A stretch of 64,000 bases of DNA from Streptomyces sp. NRRL B-1140 (GTDB taxonomy: Bacteria > Actinomycetota > Actinomycetes > Streptomycetales > Streptomycetaceae): positions 62,001 to 126,000 of the forward strand of contig NZ_LGEA01000069.1 in the NCBI RefSeq assembly GCF_001280065.1, given 5' to 3'. Made by a program: the position numbers and the translations under genes. The stretch's first letter is position 1; each line of letters starts with the position of its first letter. The notes below the pieces were generated by a model. That model made no database searches and had not been told where the DNA came from. It saw only the letters and a list, made by a program, of their open reading frames with translations. This document shows positions 42,833 through 51,309 of the stretch, piece after piece.

Positions 42833-43324
42833 ATGACCGCGACACACACTCAACCGTCACACAGGGCGAGGGACGAATGGGCCACCGGCCTGACCGCCTT
42901 CGCGGCTGTGATGCTCTTCCTGGTCGGCCTGCTCGACATCTTCCGGGGCATCATGGCCATCGCCGAGGACGACATCTTCGTGACGACACGCAACTACGTG
43001 TTCGAGTTCGACCTGACCGGATGGGGCTGGGTCCACCTCGCTCTGGGCGTCCTCGCCGTGATCGTCAGCCTGGGCCTGCTCAGGACGGCGATGTGGGCCC
43101 GCGTCCTGGGCGTGGCCATCGCCGGACTCGTCATCATCGCCAACTTCCTCTCACTGCCGCAGTACCCGGTCTGGTCGGTCGTGATGATCGCCCTCTCCGG
43201 CTTCATCATCTGGGCCCTGTGCGTCGTACCGCGCGACAACCTCCTCGACCCGTCCGAGGAGGGTTCGTGGCGCGAACGCGAGGACACCTACCGTCCCACG
43301 GCCGCTCCGCGCCCGCCGCGCTGA
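42833..43324 (+). CDS. Four-helix membrane protein (DUF7144-like)
   Basis: This 163-residue protein has four hydrophobic segments (FAAVMLFLVGLLDIFRGIMA, WVHLALGVLAVIVSLGLL, VLGVAIAGLVIIANFLSLPQ, WSVVMIALSGFIIWALCVV) and the extracytoplasmic loop EDDIFVTTRNYVFEFDLTGW typical of this actinobacterial family. The C-terminal tail is polar and proline-rich. The function is unknown. The perfect 19-bp inverted repeat at 42693 precedes it, and the LuxR regulator gene follows. Confidence 0.85.
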   Translation: MTATHTQPSHRARDEWATGLTAFAAVMLFLVGLLDIFRGIMAIAEDDIFVTTRNYVFEFDLTGWGWVHLALGVLAVIVSLGLLRTAMWARVLGVAIAGLVIIANFLSLPQYPVWSVVMIALSGFIIWALCVVPRDNLLDPSEEGSWREREDTYRPTAAPRPPR

Positions 43325-43368
43325 CGACGTGGGGCCGGCTACCGCCGGAAACCGCTCCCGATCCCGCC

Positions 43369-43392
43369 GACCTGCCGCCGATAGCGCAGGTC
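43369..43392. terminator. Inverted repeat between the membrane-protein and LuxR genes
   Basis: GACCTGC (43369-43375) and GCAGGTC (43386-43392) are perfect 7-bp arms with a 10-nt loop, 45 bp after the stop and 99 bp before the LuxR start. It could be a terminator or a LuxR-gene operator. Confidence 0.3.
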
Positions 43393-43490
43393 AGCGGGCT
43401 GTCGGAGCGGTCTGCCGTGCGCCTGTGCGGGAAGGCTGGGATGCTGAACCTGAAGCGCTGCCCGTGACGTGGCCCTGACCGACAGGGGTG

Positions 43491-46187
43491 ATGAGCGCCG
43501 TGGCGGAGATCCATGAGAGCGGTCAAGGACCGGCGGTTCCCCTCGTTCCGGCGCTGTCGCGCACCGACCCCGTGGGTGATCCCTTTCTGCGCACACGGTT
43601 CGCGATTCCCGCGAGGCCCCGGACGTTCATGCGCCGCCGGCGGCTCGTCGATCACCTCGGCCAGGCTCTGAGCACGCCGTTGACGCTGCTCAACGGTCCG
43701 GCCGGAGCCGGCAAGACCCTGCTGGCCGCGGACTGGGCCTCGGGACTGACTCATCCGGTCGCCTGGCTCACCTTCGACGTGGGCGACCGGCGGCCCGGAG
43801 TCTTCTGGGCCTACGTGCTGCAGGCGCTGCGCGCCGGTGGTGCCCCGGTCTCCGAAGCGGTCGGAACGCCCGCGGACGCCTCCGGTGTGGACCACAGGCT
43901 GCTGTCGGCACTGGCCGGTGAGCTGAGCGAGCGGGAGCGGCCGGTGGTCCTCGTGCTCGACGAGTACGACCGTGTGACCGACGCGGAGGTCGCCGAGCAG
44001 CTGGAGTTCGTCCTGCACCACGCCGGCCGCGGTCTTCGCCTCGTTCTCATCACGCGCAACGAACCACTGCTCCCGTTGCACCGGTACCGGGCTGCCGGTG
44101 AGCTGACGGAGATCCGCTCCGCCGAACTGGCCTTCACTCCGGAAGAAGCCGCCGCCCTGCTGGAGTTGCACGGTGTGAGCCTCCCGGTCCAGGCGGCGCG
44201 GACCCTGGTCGAGCGCACCCGGGGCTGGGCCGCCGGTCTGAGCCTGTCCGCCCTGGCCGCCCGGGAGAGTTCCGATCCCGAGCTCTATCTGAAGGAGTTC
44301 GAGGCGGACCGCAGCACGGTCGCGGACTTCCTGCTGGCCGAGGTCCTCAAGAGGCAGACGCAGGAGACACAGGACCTCCTGCTGCGCGTGAGCGTCCTCG
44401 AGCGTTTCTGTCCCGATCTGGCCAACGCGCTGACCGGTCGTGTCGATGCCGAGCCCATCCTGGCCGGGCTGCACCGTGAGAACGCGTTCGTCGAGCGTCT
44501 CGGGCACTCGTGGTACCAGCTTCACCCGCTGTTCGGGGAGATACTGCGCGCACATCTGCGCGTTCGCCTGCCGGGGCTGGAAGCGGAACTGCACCGACGG
44601 GCCGCACAGTGGCTGCACCGGCACGGCTTCCTGCCGGAGACACTCGCCCACAGCGCCGCCGCGGGTGACTGGGACCTCACCGCCGGAGCACTGGTGGACG
44701 ATCTCGCGATCGGCCTGCTCTTCACCGGGCCCGACTCGGACGACCTCGTTCGGTTGTTCTCCGGTATGGGGCCCGATGCGAGGAGCCCCGCCACCTTTCT
44801 CGTACGTGCCGCCCAGGACCTGTCCCGGCACGACCTCGATCACGGCCTGGCCAGCCTGCGCCACGCCGAGGAGCAGCTCGCCGGCGGCGAGCACGACGCG
44901 GCGGCCGCCCGGTTGAGCTGCGCTCTGCTGGATGCCCTGGCCGCCCGGCTGACCGGTTGCCCCCCGGAGGTGGAGAAGGCCGCCGAATCGGCCGCGCACC
45001 TCAGGCAGGAGATTCCGGTCGACCTCCTGGACCGGCATCCCGAACTGACCGCCCTCCTGATGACCCACGTGGGTGCGACGCTGCTGTGGGCCGGGCGCTT
45101 CGAGGACGCGCGTTCAGTCCTGACCGGCGTGGTGGCGGCACCCGGCGGAACCGCCACCGAGCTGCCCCGGGAAGAGGCGATGGGGCACCTGGCCCTGCTC
45201 GACTACATGAACGGCTGGCTCGGCCGGGCGGAGCGCAAGGCACTGGCCGCGGTCTCCGAGGCGGACCGCCCCGGTGCGCCCCGGCCCTCGGGCGCCGGAA
45301 TCGGACGGCTGGTCCTGGCCGCCGTCGCGGTCGACCGCGACGAACTGGGCCGGGCACAGGCCCTCATCGACGAGACGGCCGGGCCGCCCTCCGGAACGCG
45401 TGATCCGGTGCTGGCGGCGGGGCACGCCCTCGCGGCGGCCCGCCTGCTGCTGGCCAAGGGCAAGGTGCGAGCCGCTGTCGAGGCGGCGGATGCGGCCGTC
45501 CCGGCCGCCGTGGCCTCCCCCTGGGCGACGAGCCACGAAGCGCTCGTCACCTCGGCCGCCCATCTGGCCGAGGGCCGGCCGGACGAAGCCGCGGCGGTGC
45601 TGCGGGCCGTCTCCGGTGACCAGCCCGTGTGCGCGGTGGAGGCCGCGGCGATCCAGCTCGCCGCGCGACGTCCCGCGGCAGCCTTCGACCTGCTCGACAG
45701 CGTCCACGCCGAGGGACGCACCGGTCCGGCGGTGACGGTGCGGGCAGCCCTGGTCAGGGCCCGGGCCGCGAACGCGGCGGGAGACGGAGCCACCGCACGC
45801 AAGCTCGTGGCACAGGCGCTGCTCGACGCCCGGCGTGAGCGGTTGCGGCGTCCGTTCCTGGATGCCGGAGCCTGGATCCGGCCCCTCCTGGCCACGGGGC
45901 CGCTGCACGACCTGGCGGCAGGCTGGCTCACACCCGCCCCGGCGGGCCACGGCGATCGCGCCCGGCCGCAGTCGCCGGCCGCTCCGCTCGTCGCCGTGGA
46001 GCTGAGCGCGCGTGAGCACGACGTACTGGACCGTGTGGCCCGGATGATGTCGACGGAGGAGATCGCCGCCGATCTCTGCCTGTCGGTGAACACGGTGAAG
46101 ACCCACCTGAAAAGCGTCTACCGGAAGCTGGCGGTGAACCGGCGAGGCGAAGCGGTCCGCCGCGCACGCGACCTCCGGATGCTCTGA
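43491..46187 (+). CDS. Large MalT-type LuxR-family ATP-binding regulator
   Basis: This 898-residue protein has a STAND NTPase at the N-terminus: Walker A NGPAGAGKTLLAADW near 69, Walker B VVLVLDEYD near 152 and sensor LVLITRNEPLLPL. A winged-helix and long alpha-helical TPR-like middle (about 330-830) follow. The C-terminal LuxR helix-turn-helix is at about 838-898 (LSAREHDVLDRVARMMSTEE, LCLSVNTVKTHLKSVYRKLA). MalT-like proteins bind ATP and a small inducer, oligomerise and activate transcription. ATG 43491 overlaps an in-frame GTG 43488. It lies inside the island whose genes share a 19-bp inverted repeat and is the natural candidate to bind it. Confidence 0.92.
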   Translation: MSAVAEIHESGQGPAVPLVPALSRTDPVGDPFLRTRFAIPARPRTFMRRRRLVDHLGQALSTPLTLLNGPAGAGKTLLAADWASGLTHPVAWLTFDVGDRRPGVFWAYVLQALRAGGAPVSEAVGTPADASGVDHRLLSALAGELSERERPVVLVLDEYDRVTDAEVAEQLEFVLHHAGRGLRLVLITRNEPLLPLHRYRAAGELTEIRSAELAFTPEEAAALLELHGVSLPVQAARTLVERTRGWAAGLSLSALAARESSDPELYLKEFEADRSTVADFLLAEVLKRQTQETQDLLLRVSVLERFCPDLANALTGRVDAEPILAGLHRENAFVERLGHSWYQLHPLFGEILRAHLRVRLPGLEAELHRRAAQWLHRHGFLPETLAHSAAAGDWDLTAGALVDDLAIGLLFTGPDSDDLVRLFSGMGPDARSPATFLVRAAQDLSRHDLDHGLASLRHAEEQLAGGEHDAAAARLSCALLDALAARLTGCPPEVEKAAESAAHLRQEIPVDLLDRHPELTALLMTHVGATLLWAGRFEDARSVLTGVVAAPGGTATELPREEAMGHLALLDYMNGWLGRAERKALAAVSEADRPGAPRPSGAGIGRLVLAAVAVDRDELGRAQALIDETAGPPSGTRDPVLAAGHALAAARLLLAKGKVRAAVEAADAAVPAAVASPWATSHEALVTSAAHLAEGRPDEAAAVLRAVSGDQPVCAVEAAAIQLAARRPAAAFDLLDSVHAEGRTGPAVTVRAALVRARAANAAGDGATARKLVAQALLDARRERLRRPFLDAGAWIRPLLATGPLHDLAAGWLTPAPAGHGDRARPQSPAAPLVAVELSAREHDVLDRVARMMSTEEIAADLCLSVNTVKTHLKSVYRKLAVNRRGEAVRRARDLRML

Positions 46188-46252
46188 AACAGCGCCGCGG
46201 CTTCCCGCAGTCTCCGCCGCGCCCCTCTTGCGGCCCGGCGCAGACCCCGCAA

Positions 46253-46271
46253 CTCCCCCCTCGTGGGTGAG
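46253..46271. promoter_or_regulatory. Island inverted repeat, site 2
   Basis: CTCCCCCCTCGTGGGTGAG matches the 8+3+8 geometry with a weaker left arm (CTCC for CTCA), 106 bp upstream of the MFS start codon. Confidence 0.55.
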
Positions 46272-46377
46272 GCGCACGGCGCGCACCTCGGGTGCCATGA
46301 GAACAGCCGGCGCACGGTACGCCGGCGCATGCCCGGCACCGCCCCGGTGTACCGGGCCGACTCGGCGAGGTGGACAC

Positions 46378-48006
46378 GTGAAACGCTGGCGGGCTCTGAT
46401 CGTCCTGGGTGCGGCCCAGTTCCTGATGGTCCTGGACACCTCGGTGATGAACGTGTCCATCAGTCAGCTGGTCGAGGACTTCGACACGGAGGTCACGGCC
46501 ATCCAGGCCGTCATCACCCTGTACGCGCTGGTCATGGCCGCTTTCATGATCATTGGTGGCAGACTCGGGGACATCGTGGGGCGCCGGCGCATGTTCCTGC
46601 TCGGCATGGTCGTCTACGGCGTCGGATCCGCCCTCACGGCGGTGTCACCCACGCTGTGGGTCCTCATGCTGGGCTGGTCCGTCATCGAAGGGCTCGGTGC
46701 CGCCATGGTGCTGCCGGCCATGGCGGCCCTCGTCGCGGAGTCCTACCGCGGACGCGACCGGGCCATCGCCTACGCGGTCATCGGCGGGCTCGCCGGCGCG
46801 GGAATCGCCGTCGGCCCGCTGCTCGGCGGCTGGGTGACGACGTATCTGACGTGGCGGCTGGTCTTCGCCGGCGAGGTCGTGGTGGTCGTGGCGGTGCTGC
46901 TGTGCCGCCGGGTGATCGCGACGCCCGCCCCGAGCGGGCCGCGCCCCCGGCTGGACGGCGTCGGTGCGCTCCTGTCCGCCGCCGGACTCGGGCTGGGCGT
47001 CCTCGGCGTGCTGCAGAGCAGTACCTGGGGATGGCTGCAGCCGCGCAACCCTCCCTTCACCGTCCTCGGCTTCGCCCCGACCCTGTTCGTCGTCGGCGCC
47101 GGGGCCGCCGCCCTGGCCGTCTTCCGGTGGTGGGAGCGGCGGCGGGAACACACCGGCGCCGATCCGCTCGTGCACCTGTCCCTGCTGGGCCGGCCCGTAC
47201 TGCGGTCGGGCCTGTCGACGCTGCTGAGCCAGAATCTCATCCTGCTGGGCCTGTTCTTCGCCATCCCGCTGTACCTGCAGGTGGTGCAGGGGTTCGACGC
47301 CTTCGAGACGGGTCTGCGGCTGCTCCCGGTCTCCGCGACCATGCTCGTGACCTCGCTGTGCGCGTCCTCACTGGGGCGTGTGGTGGGGCCGCGCCGGGTG
47401 GTCCGGCTGGCCCTGACCACTCTGGTGGCTGCCATCGTGTGGCTGCTGGCCACGATCGACCCGGCCATCGACGACGCACAGTTCGCCGGTGCCATGGCCC
47501 TGCTGGGCGTGGGGGTCGGTCTGCTCGCTTCGCAGCTGGGCAACGTCGTGCAGTCCGGGGTCGGGGAGGAGGAACGCAGTGAGGCGGGAGGGCTGCAGTT
47601 CACGGCGCAGAACCTGGGCTCGGCGCTCGGCACCGCACTCATCGGGTCCCTCCTCATCGGCGCGCTGGCCCATGCCTTCACCACGCGGGTGGAGGACAAC
47701 GCGCAGTTGTCGGAGGAGACCCGTGAGCAGGTCGGCGTCGCCCTGGAAGCCGGAATCACCTTCGTCCCCACCGACCAGGTGCGTTCGGCGGCCGAGCGTG
47801 CCGGGCTGCCGCCGTCCGAGGCCGACGCCGTCGCCGACTCCTACGCGTCCGCGCAGTTGCAGGGTCTGAAGGCGGCGATCCTGGCCACTGGAGGCATCGC
47901 TCTGGCGAGTTTCCTGGTCACACCGCAGCTGCCCACCGCGCGGAAGGACCGGCCCCGCAAGCAGGGGGCCGAAACGATGGCCGGGGCCTCCGGCTCTCCC
48001 CACTGA
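46378..48006 (+). CDS. MFS multidrug exporter (EmrB/QacA, DHA2 type)
   Basis: This 542-residue protein has about 14 transmembrane segments, beginning almost at the N-terminus (ALIVLGAAQFLMVLDTSVMN). Motif A is GGRLGDIVGRRRMF, and the antiporter motif region is AVGPLLGGWVTTYLTWRLVF. A large periplasmic insert (EDNAQLSEETREQVGVALEA to SYASAQLQ) before the last helix is characteristic of DHA2 exporters. GTG 46378 follows GAGG. Inverted repeat site 2 lies upstream, placing this exporter in the island's regulon with the small membrane protein gene 18 bp downstream. Confidence 0.92.
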   Translation: MKRWRALIVLGAAQFLMVLDTSVMNVSISQLVEDFDTEVTAIQAVITLYALVMAAFMIIGGRLGDIVGRRRMFLLGMVVYGVGSALTAVSPTLWVLMLGWSVIEGLGAAMVLPAMAALVAESYRGRDRAIAYAVIGGLAGAGIAVGPLLGGWVTTYLTWRLVFAGEVVVVVAVLLCRRVIATPAPSGPRPRLDGVGALLSAAGLGLGVLGVLQSSTWGWLQPRNPPFTVLGFAPTLFVVGAGAAALAVFRWWERRREHTGADPLVHLSLLGRPVLRSGLSTLLSQNLILLGLFFAIPLYLQVVQGFDAFETGLRLLPVSATMLVTSLCASSLGRVVGPRRVVRLALTTLVAAIVWLLATIDPAIDDAQFAGAMALLGVGVGLLASQLGNVVQSGVGEEERSEAGGLQFTAQNLGSALGTALIGSLLIGALAHAFTTRVEDNAQLSEETREQVGVALEAGITFVPTDQVRSAAERAGLPPSEADAVADSYASAQLQGLKAAILATGGIALASFLVTPQLPTARKDRPRKQGAETMAGASGSPH

Positions 48007-48024
48007 GTCCGCAGGGAGCTCCTC

Positions 48025-48549
48025 ATGTCCCGGACCACAACCGCCCCCACCGCCCGCAGCAAACGCCGCGCGCAGCGCCGGGCCAGCGCTGACTACACGG
48101 GTGGCGTCTACGGCTCGATGCTCGCGGCCTCCGTGGTGACCGGTGCCGGAACGCTCGGTTCGTTCCCCCGGGCCGAGCTGGTCGTGCTGCTGCTTCTCAC
48201 CGGCGTGGCGTTCTGGATCGCGCACGTGCACGCCCAGCTGTTCGGGGCGCGCCTGGCACAACAGGTGCCGGATCGCCGCCTCGTGCTGCACGTGTGCCGT
48301 GACGAGTGGCCCATCGTCAAGGCCGCGGTCCCGCCGGCCGCCGCGGTGGCGGTCAGCCCGCTCCTGGGGCTGGACGTCCGAGGAGCCCTCTGGCTCGCCC
48401 TGTGCGTCGCCGTGGTCGGCCAGATCGGCTGGTCGGTGGCGGCGGCCCGCCGTGCCGGTGCCTCGCCCCGGCTCATGGCCGTCACCGCGTCGGTCAACCT
48501 GCTGCTCGGCCTGCTCATCGTCGCCTTCAAGATCGTGCTGAAGCACTGA
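48025..48549 (+). CDS. Four-helix membrane protein, unknown function
   Basis: This 174-residue protein has a basic N-terminus (SRTTTAPTARSKRRAQRRAS). Hydrophobic segments are YGSMLAASVVTGAGTL, LVVLLLLTGVAFWIAHVHAQ, AAVPPAAAVAVSPLLGL, LWLALCVAVVGQIGWSVAAA and MAVTASVNLLLGLLIVAFKI. The motif FWIAHVHAQLFG is conserved in Streptomyces relatives I can recall, without known function. It starts 18 bp after the exporter stop with GGGAG, so it is cotranscribed with it. Confidence 0.75.
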   Translation: MSRTTTAPTARSKRRAQRRASADYTGGVYGSMLAASVVTGAGTLGSFPRAELVVLLLLTGVAFWIAHVHAQLFGARLAQQVPDRRLVLHVCRDEWPIVKAAVPPAAAVAVSPLLGLDVRGALWLALCVAVVGQIGWSVAAARRAGASPRLMAVTASVNLLLGLLIVAFKIVLKH

Positions 48550-48572
48550 GCCCGGGGTTCGTCACCCGGCGG

Positions 48573-48591
48573 GTCACCTCCTTCGGGTGAG
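48573..48591. promoter_or_regulatory. Island inverted repeat, site 3
   Basis: GTCACCTCCTTCGGGTGAG keeps the 8+3+8 geometry and an identical right arm, 78 bp upstream of GTG 48670. Confidence 0.6.
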
Positions 48592-48669
48592 GTCCGTGCC
48601 GTGACGGAGGCGGACGATGACACATAGGGCGCCGTCCGCCTGTCCCGTGCTCTGTGGGAGGACAAGCTC

Positions 48670-48867
48670 GTGCGCTATGAGATCCGCGTCGAGGGACACC
48701 TGTCGGAAACGCTGGCGAAGGCCTTTCCGGAGCTGGGCCATGTGGTGATGGCCGGCCAGACCGTCCTGTTCGGCCATGTCGTGGACGAAGCGCACCTGTA
48801 CGGGCTGCTGGCTCGCTGCCAGTCACTGGGACTGCGCGTCGTGGAGATGCGGCCGGTGCCCGAGTGA
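48670..48867 (+). CDS. Small alpha-beta protein, unknown function
   Basis: This 65-residue soluble protein (RYEIRVEGHLSETLAKAFPE, QTVLFGHVVDEAHLYGLLAR, LGLRVVEMRPVPE) has the strand-helix-strand-strand-helix-strand order of a ferredoxin-like or ACT-like small sensor. The start is GTG 48670 with GGGAGGAC upstream. It is the only soluble product among the genes preceded by the island inverted repeat. I recognise no named family. Confidence 0.75.
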   Translation: MRYEIRVEGHLSETLAKAFPELGHVVMAGQTVLFGHVVDEAHLYGLLARCQSLGLRVVEMRPVPE

Positions 48868-49010
48868 CGTGACCGGCCCGGCACCCTCTCGTCCTGCTGT
48901 GCGTCATCAACTCCCCTGATCCGGAGTCAAGCTGACTGGACATCAGATCAATGGCCGGCGCCCGTTCCGAGTGACCGGCGCCGTCGCCGCGCTCGCGGGC
49001 TCACCGGCAG

Positions 49011-49029
49011 ATCACCCTTGGCGGGTGAC
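49011..49029. promoter_or_regulatory. Island inverted repeat, site 4
   Basis: ATCACCCTTGGCGGGTGAC keeps both arms (TCACCC/GGGTGA) in the 8+3+8 geometry, 123 bp upstream of ATG 49153. Confidence 0.65.
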
Positions 49030-49152
49030 CCCGGCACCCGGCGGCACGCGGGAGTCTGGAGCCGGCGGAGCTGCGCACAGGCCCTGTCACACCTTCGGAC
49101 ACCGCCCCGCAGGCGGTCCCGAGACAACCGATCGATCACGCGAGGAGGAGCC

Positions 49153-49815
49153 ATGACCATGTCGCGTGGTCCGACACCGCTCCCCGGGCAGGAACACCGG
49201 TCCGACGGGGCAGTCCTCGCTCCGGCGTACGGCACGGCCTACGGGCTGGAACGACTGGGCCGTTCATGGACCTGGCTCATGGGCTCGGCCGTCGCGACCC
49301 TGGTGCCGGGCGTCCTGATCCTCGTCTGGCCGGAGGCGACCCTGCACGTCCTGGCCGTCCTCGTGGGGCTGTATCTGCTGGTGAACGGGATGTTCCGGTT
49401 CGTGGCCGTCTTCGGCCGCAAGGAGCACGGCGAACGGCTGCCGGGGCTGCTGATGGCCGTGGTGTACGTGCTGGCGGGAGTGCTGTGCCTGCGCAACCCG
49501 CTGCAGACGATCACCGTGCTCTCGCTGGTCACCGGCGTCGTCTGGCTGGTGTCCGGGATTCTCAGCCTCTACACGGCCATCGTCGCCGAGGACCTGCCGC
49601 ACCGCGGCGTCGTGCTCGGGGCGGCGATGCTGGGCATCGTCGCGGGAATCGTGGTGCTCGCCCTGCCCGCGGAGTCGGCCCGTGCCCTGACCCGGCTGCT
49701 CGGCCTGTGGCTGGTCCTGCTCGGCCTGGCCGAGGCGGCGGTCGCCCTGGCGTGGCGGGCCGCACTCCGAAAGACGCACGCGGCGGGAGCGCACACCCCC
49801 TCCGAGGCTGCTTGA
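49153..49815 (+). CDS. HdeD/DUF308-family membrane protein
   Basis: This 220-residue protein has six transmembrane helices in three DUF308-like pairs (WLMGSAVATLVPGVLILVWP, VLAVLVGLYLLVNGMFRFVA, GLLMAVVYVLAGVLCLRNPL, TVLSLVTGVVWLVSGILSLY, AAMLGIVAGIVVLALPAESA, LLGLWLVLLGLAEAAVALAW). E. coli HdeD confers acid resistance at high cell density, so an envelope-stress role is plausible but unproven. ATG 49153 follows GAGGAGGAG. Inverted repeat site 4 lies upstream; two more membrane-protein genes follow in the same direction. Confidence 0.9.
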   Translation: MTMSRGPTPLPGQEHRSDGAVLAPAYGTAYGLERLGRSWTWLMGSAVATLVPGVLILVWPEATLHVLAVLVGLYLLVNGMFRFVAVFGRKEHGERLPGLLMAVVYVLAGVLCLRNPLQTITVLSLVTGVVWLVSGILSLYTAIVAEDLPHRGVVLGAAMLGIVAGIVVLALPAESARALTRLLGLWLVLLGLAEAAVALAWRAALRKTHAAGAHTPSEAA

Positions 49816-49938
49816 CCCCCTGCCCCGGCGCGACGGAAGCGCCGCGGCCCGTGCGACGCCCCCTCCGTCATCCCGAGCTGCGACGACCGCAGCGCCGGGG
49901 TGCGGCGCGCACGCGGAACCACGCGGAAAGGCGCACCC

Positions 49939-51306
49939 ATGAACCCGGCCGCAACCCCGGACTCCCCGGACTCCCCGGACTACGGCGAAGCCGCGAACCC
50001 GAGGCATGACATGACCGCGGAGGAACGGGCGGAGTACGAGCAGCTGCGCCGCCACGCGACGGTACGCCACCGGCGGGTGCGACGGGCCGGCTCCTCGGTC
50101 CTGCTCCTGCTCGCCCTGCTGCTCGCGCCCCTGGCCGTCGTCGCGGCCTGGGTCCAGGACACGGTCTCGGACACCGACCGGTATGTGGCGACCGTGGCCC
50201 CGCTGGCATCCGCGCCACCCGTGCAGAATGTCGTGATCAACCGGATCACGGACCGTGTGGTGGAGAACGTCGACGTCCAGGCGGTGACGGACTCACTCGC
50301 CCGGACCCTTCGGGACGCGGGGGCACCGCCCCGCGCCGTCGCGGGGGCCGAGTCTCTCGAGGGTCCGCTGCGCGACGCGGTCAGGACCGCGGTGGACCGC
50401 GCCGTCACCCGCGTGATCACCAGTGACGCCTTCCAGCAGGTGTGGGAGGGCGCCAACCGCCGCTCACACGCCGCAGTGGTGAACATGCTGACCGGCGACC
50501 GCGAGGGTGCCGTGGGGGCCGTGAACGGCACCGTGCAACTGGATGTGGGAGAAGTCGTCGACCAGGTACAGCAGCGGCTCGTCGACGCGGGCTTCGAGAA
50601 GGCCGCCGCCATCCCGGACACCGACCGGACGGTCACCCTGTTCGAGACGGAACAGCTGGGCAAGGCGCAGGACGCGATGCGGCTGCTGGACATCGTCGGC
50701 ACATGGTTGCCGGTCCTGACCGTCGTACTGGCCGCGCTCGCCGTGTGGACCGCTCCCGCACACCGGGTCATGCTCATGATCACCGCCACCGGCATAGGCG
50801 TGATGATGGTGGGGTTGCTGGTCGCGCTTGCCCTGGTCCGGCGCGTCTATCTGGACTCGGTGCCACCGGAGGCGCTGCCCGCCGATGCCGCCGCGACCGT
50901 CTACGACACGTTCGTCCGCTTCCTGCGGGACAGCACCCTCACCGTGCTGGTCGTCTCGGTGATCACCGCACTGGTCGCGTACCTGTACGGTCCGGGCCGC
51001 CTCGCCCGTGGCGTCAGGACGGCGGCGGACCGGGGCACGACGGCCACCGGCAGGGCGCTCGGGAACGCGGGAATGCGCACCGGCGCCGTGGGACGCGGGC
51101 TGGCCGACCACCGCCAGTGGGTCACCGGTGGGGTGATGGCGGCCGCCGCTCTGGCCCTGGTTCTGTGGAACCACCCGACCGTCGGAGCCGTGGCGCTCGT
51201 CGTCGGTGTCGCTCTGGCCGCCCTGATCCTTCTGGCGATCCTCGCGTCCGCCGCCGGACCGGCCGACCGGGCGGCGGGCCAGGCCGGGCAGCGGGCGGTT
51301 CCGTGA
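49939..51306 (+). CDS. Multi-pass membrane protein with large extracytoplasmic domain
   Basis: This 455-residue protein has a 55-residue cytoplasmic N-terminus (AEERAEYEQLRRHATVRHRR) and a first helix SVLLLLALLLAPLAVVAAWV. An extracytoplasmic domain of about 180 residues (YVATVAPLASAPPVQNVVIN ... DTDRTVTLFETEQL) follows, then five helices. VRRAGSSVLLLL...VSDTDRYVATVAPLA is typical of conserved Streptomyces integral membrane proteins of unknown function. ATG 49939 follows GGAAAGG. It is 123 bp after the HdeD-like gene and 3 bp before the BrkB-like gene. Confidence 0.85.
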   Translation: MNPAATPDSPDSPDYGEAANPRHDMTAEERAEYEQLRRHATVRHRRVRRAGSSVLLLLALLLAPLAVVAAWVQDTVSDTDRYVATVAPLASAPPVQNVVINRITDRVVENVDVQAVTDSLARTLRDAGAPPRAVAGAESLEGPLRDAVRTAVDRAVTRVITSDAFQQVWEGANRRSHAAVVNMLTGDREGAVGAVNGTVQLDVGEVVDQVQQRLVDAGFEKAAAIPDTDRTVTLFETEQLGKAQDAMRLLDIVGTWLPVLTVVLAALAVWTAPAHRVMLMITATGIGVMMVGLLVALALVRRVYLDSVPPEALPADAAATVYDTFVRFLRDSTLTVLVVSVITALVAYLYGPGRLARGVRTAADRGTTATGRALGNAGMRTGAVGRGLADHRQWVTGGVMAAAALALVLWNHPTVGAVALVVGVALAALILLAILASAAGPADRAAGQAGQRAVP

Positions 51307-51309
51307 GTC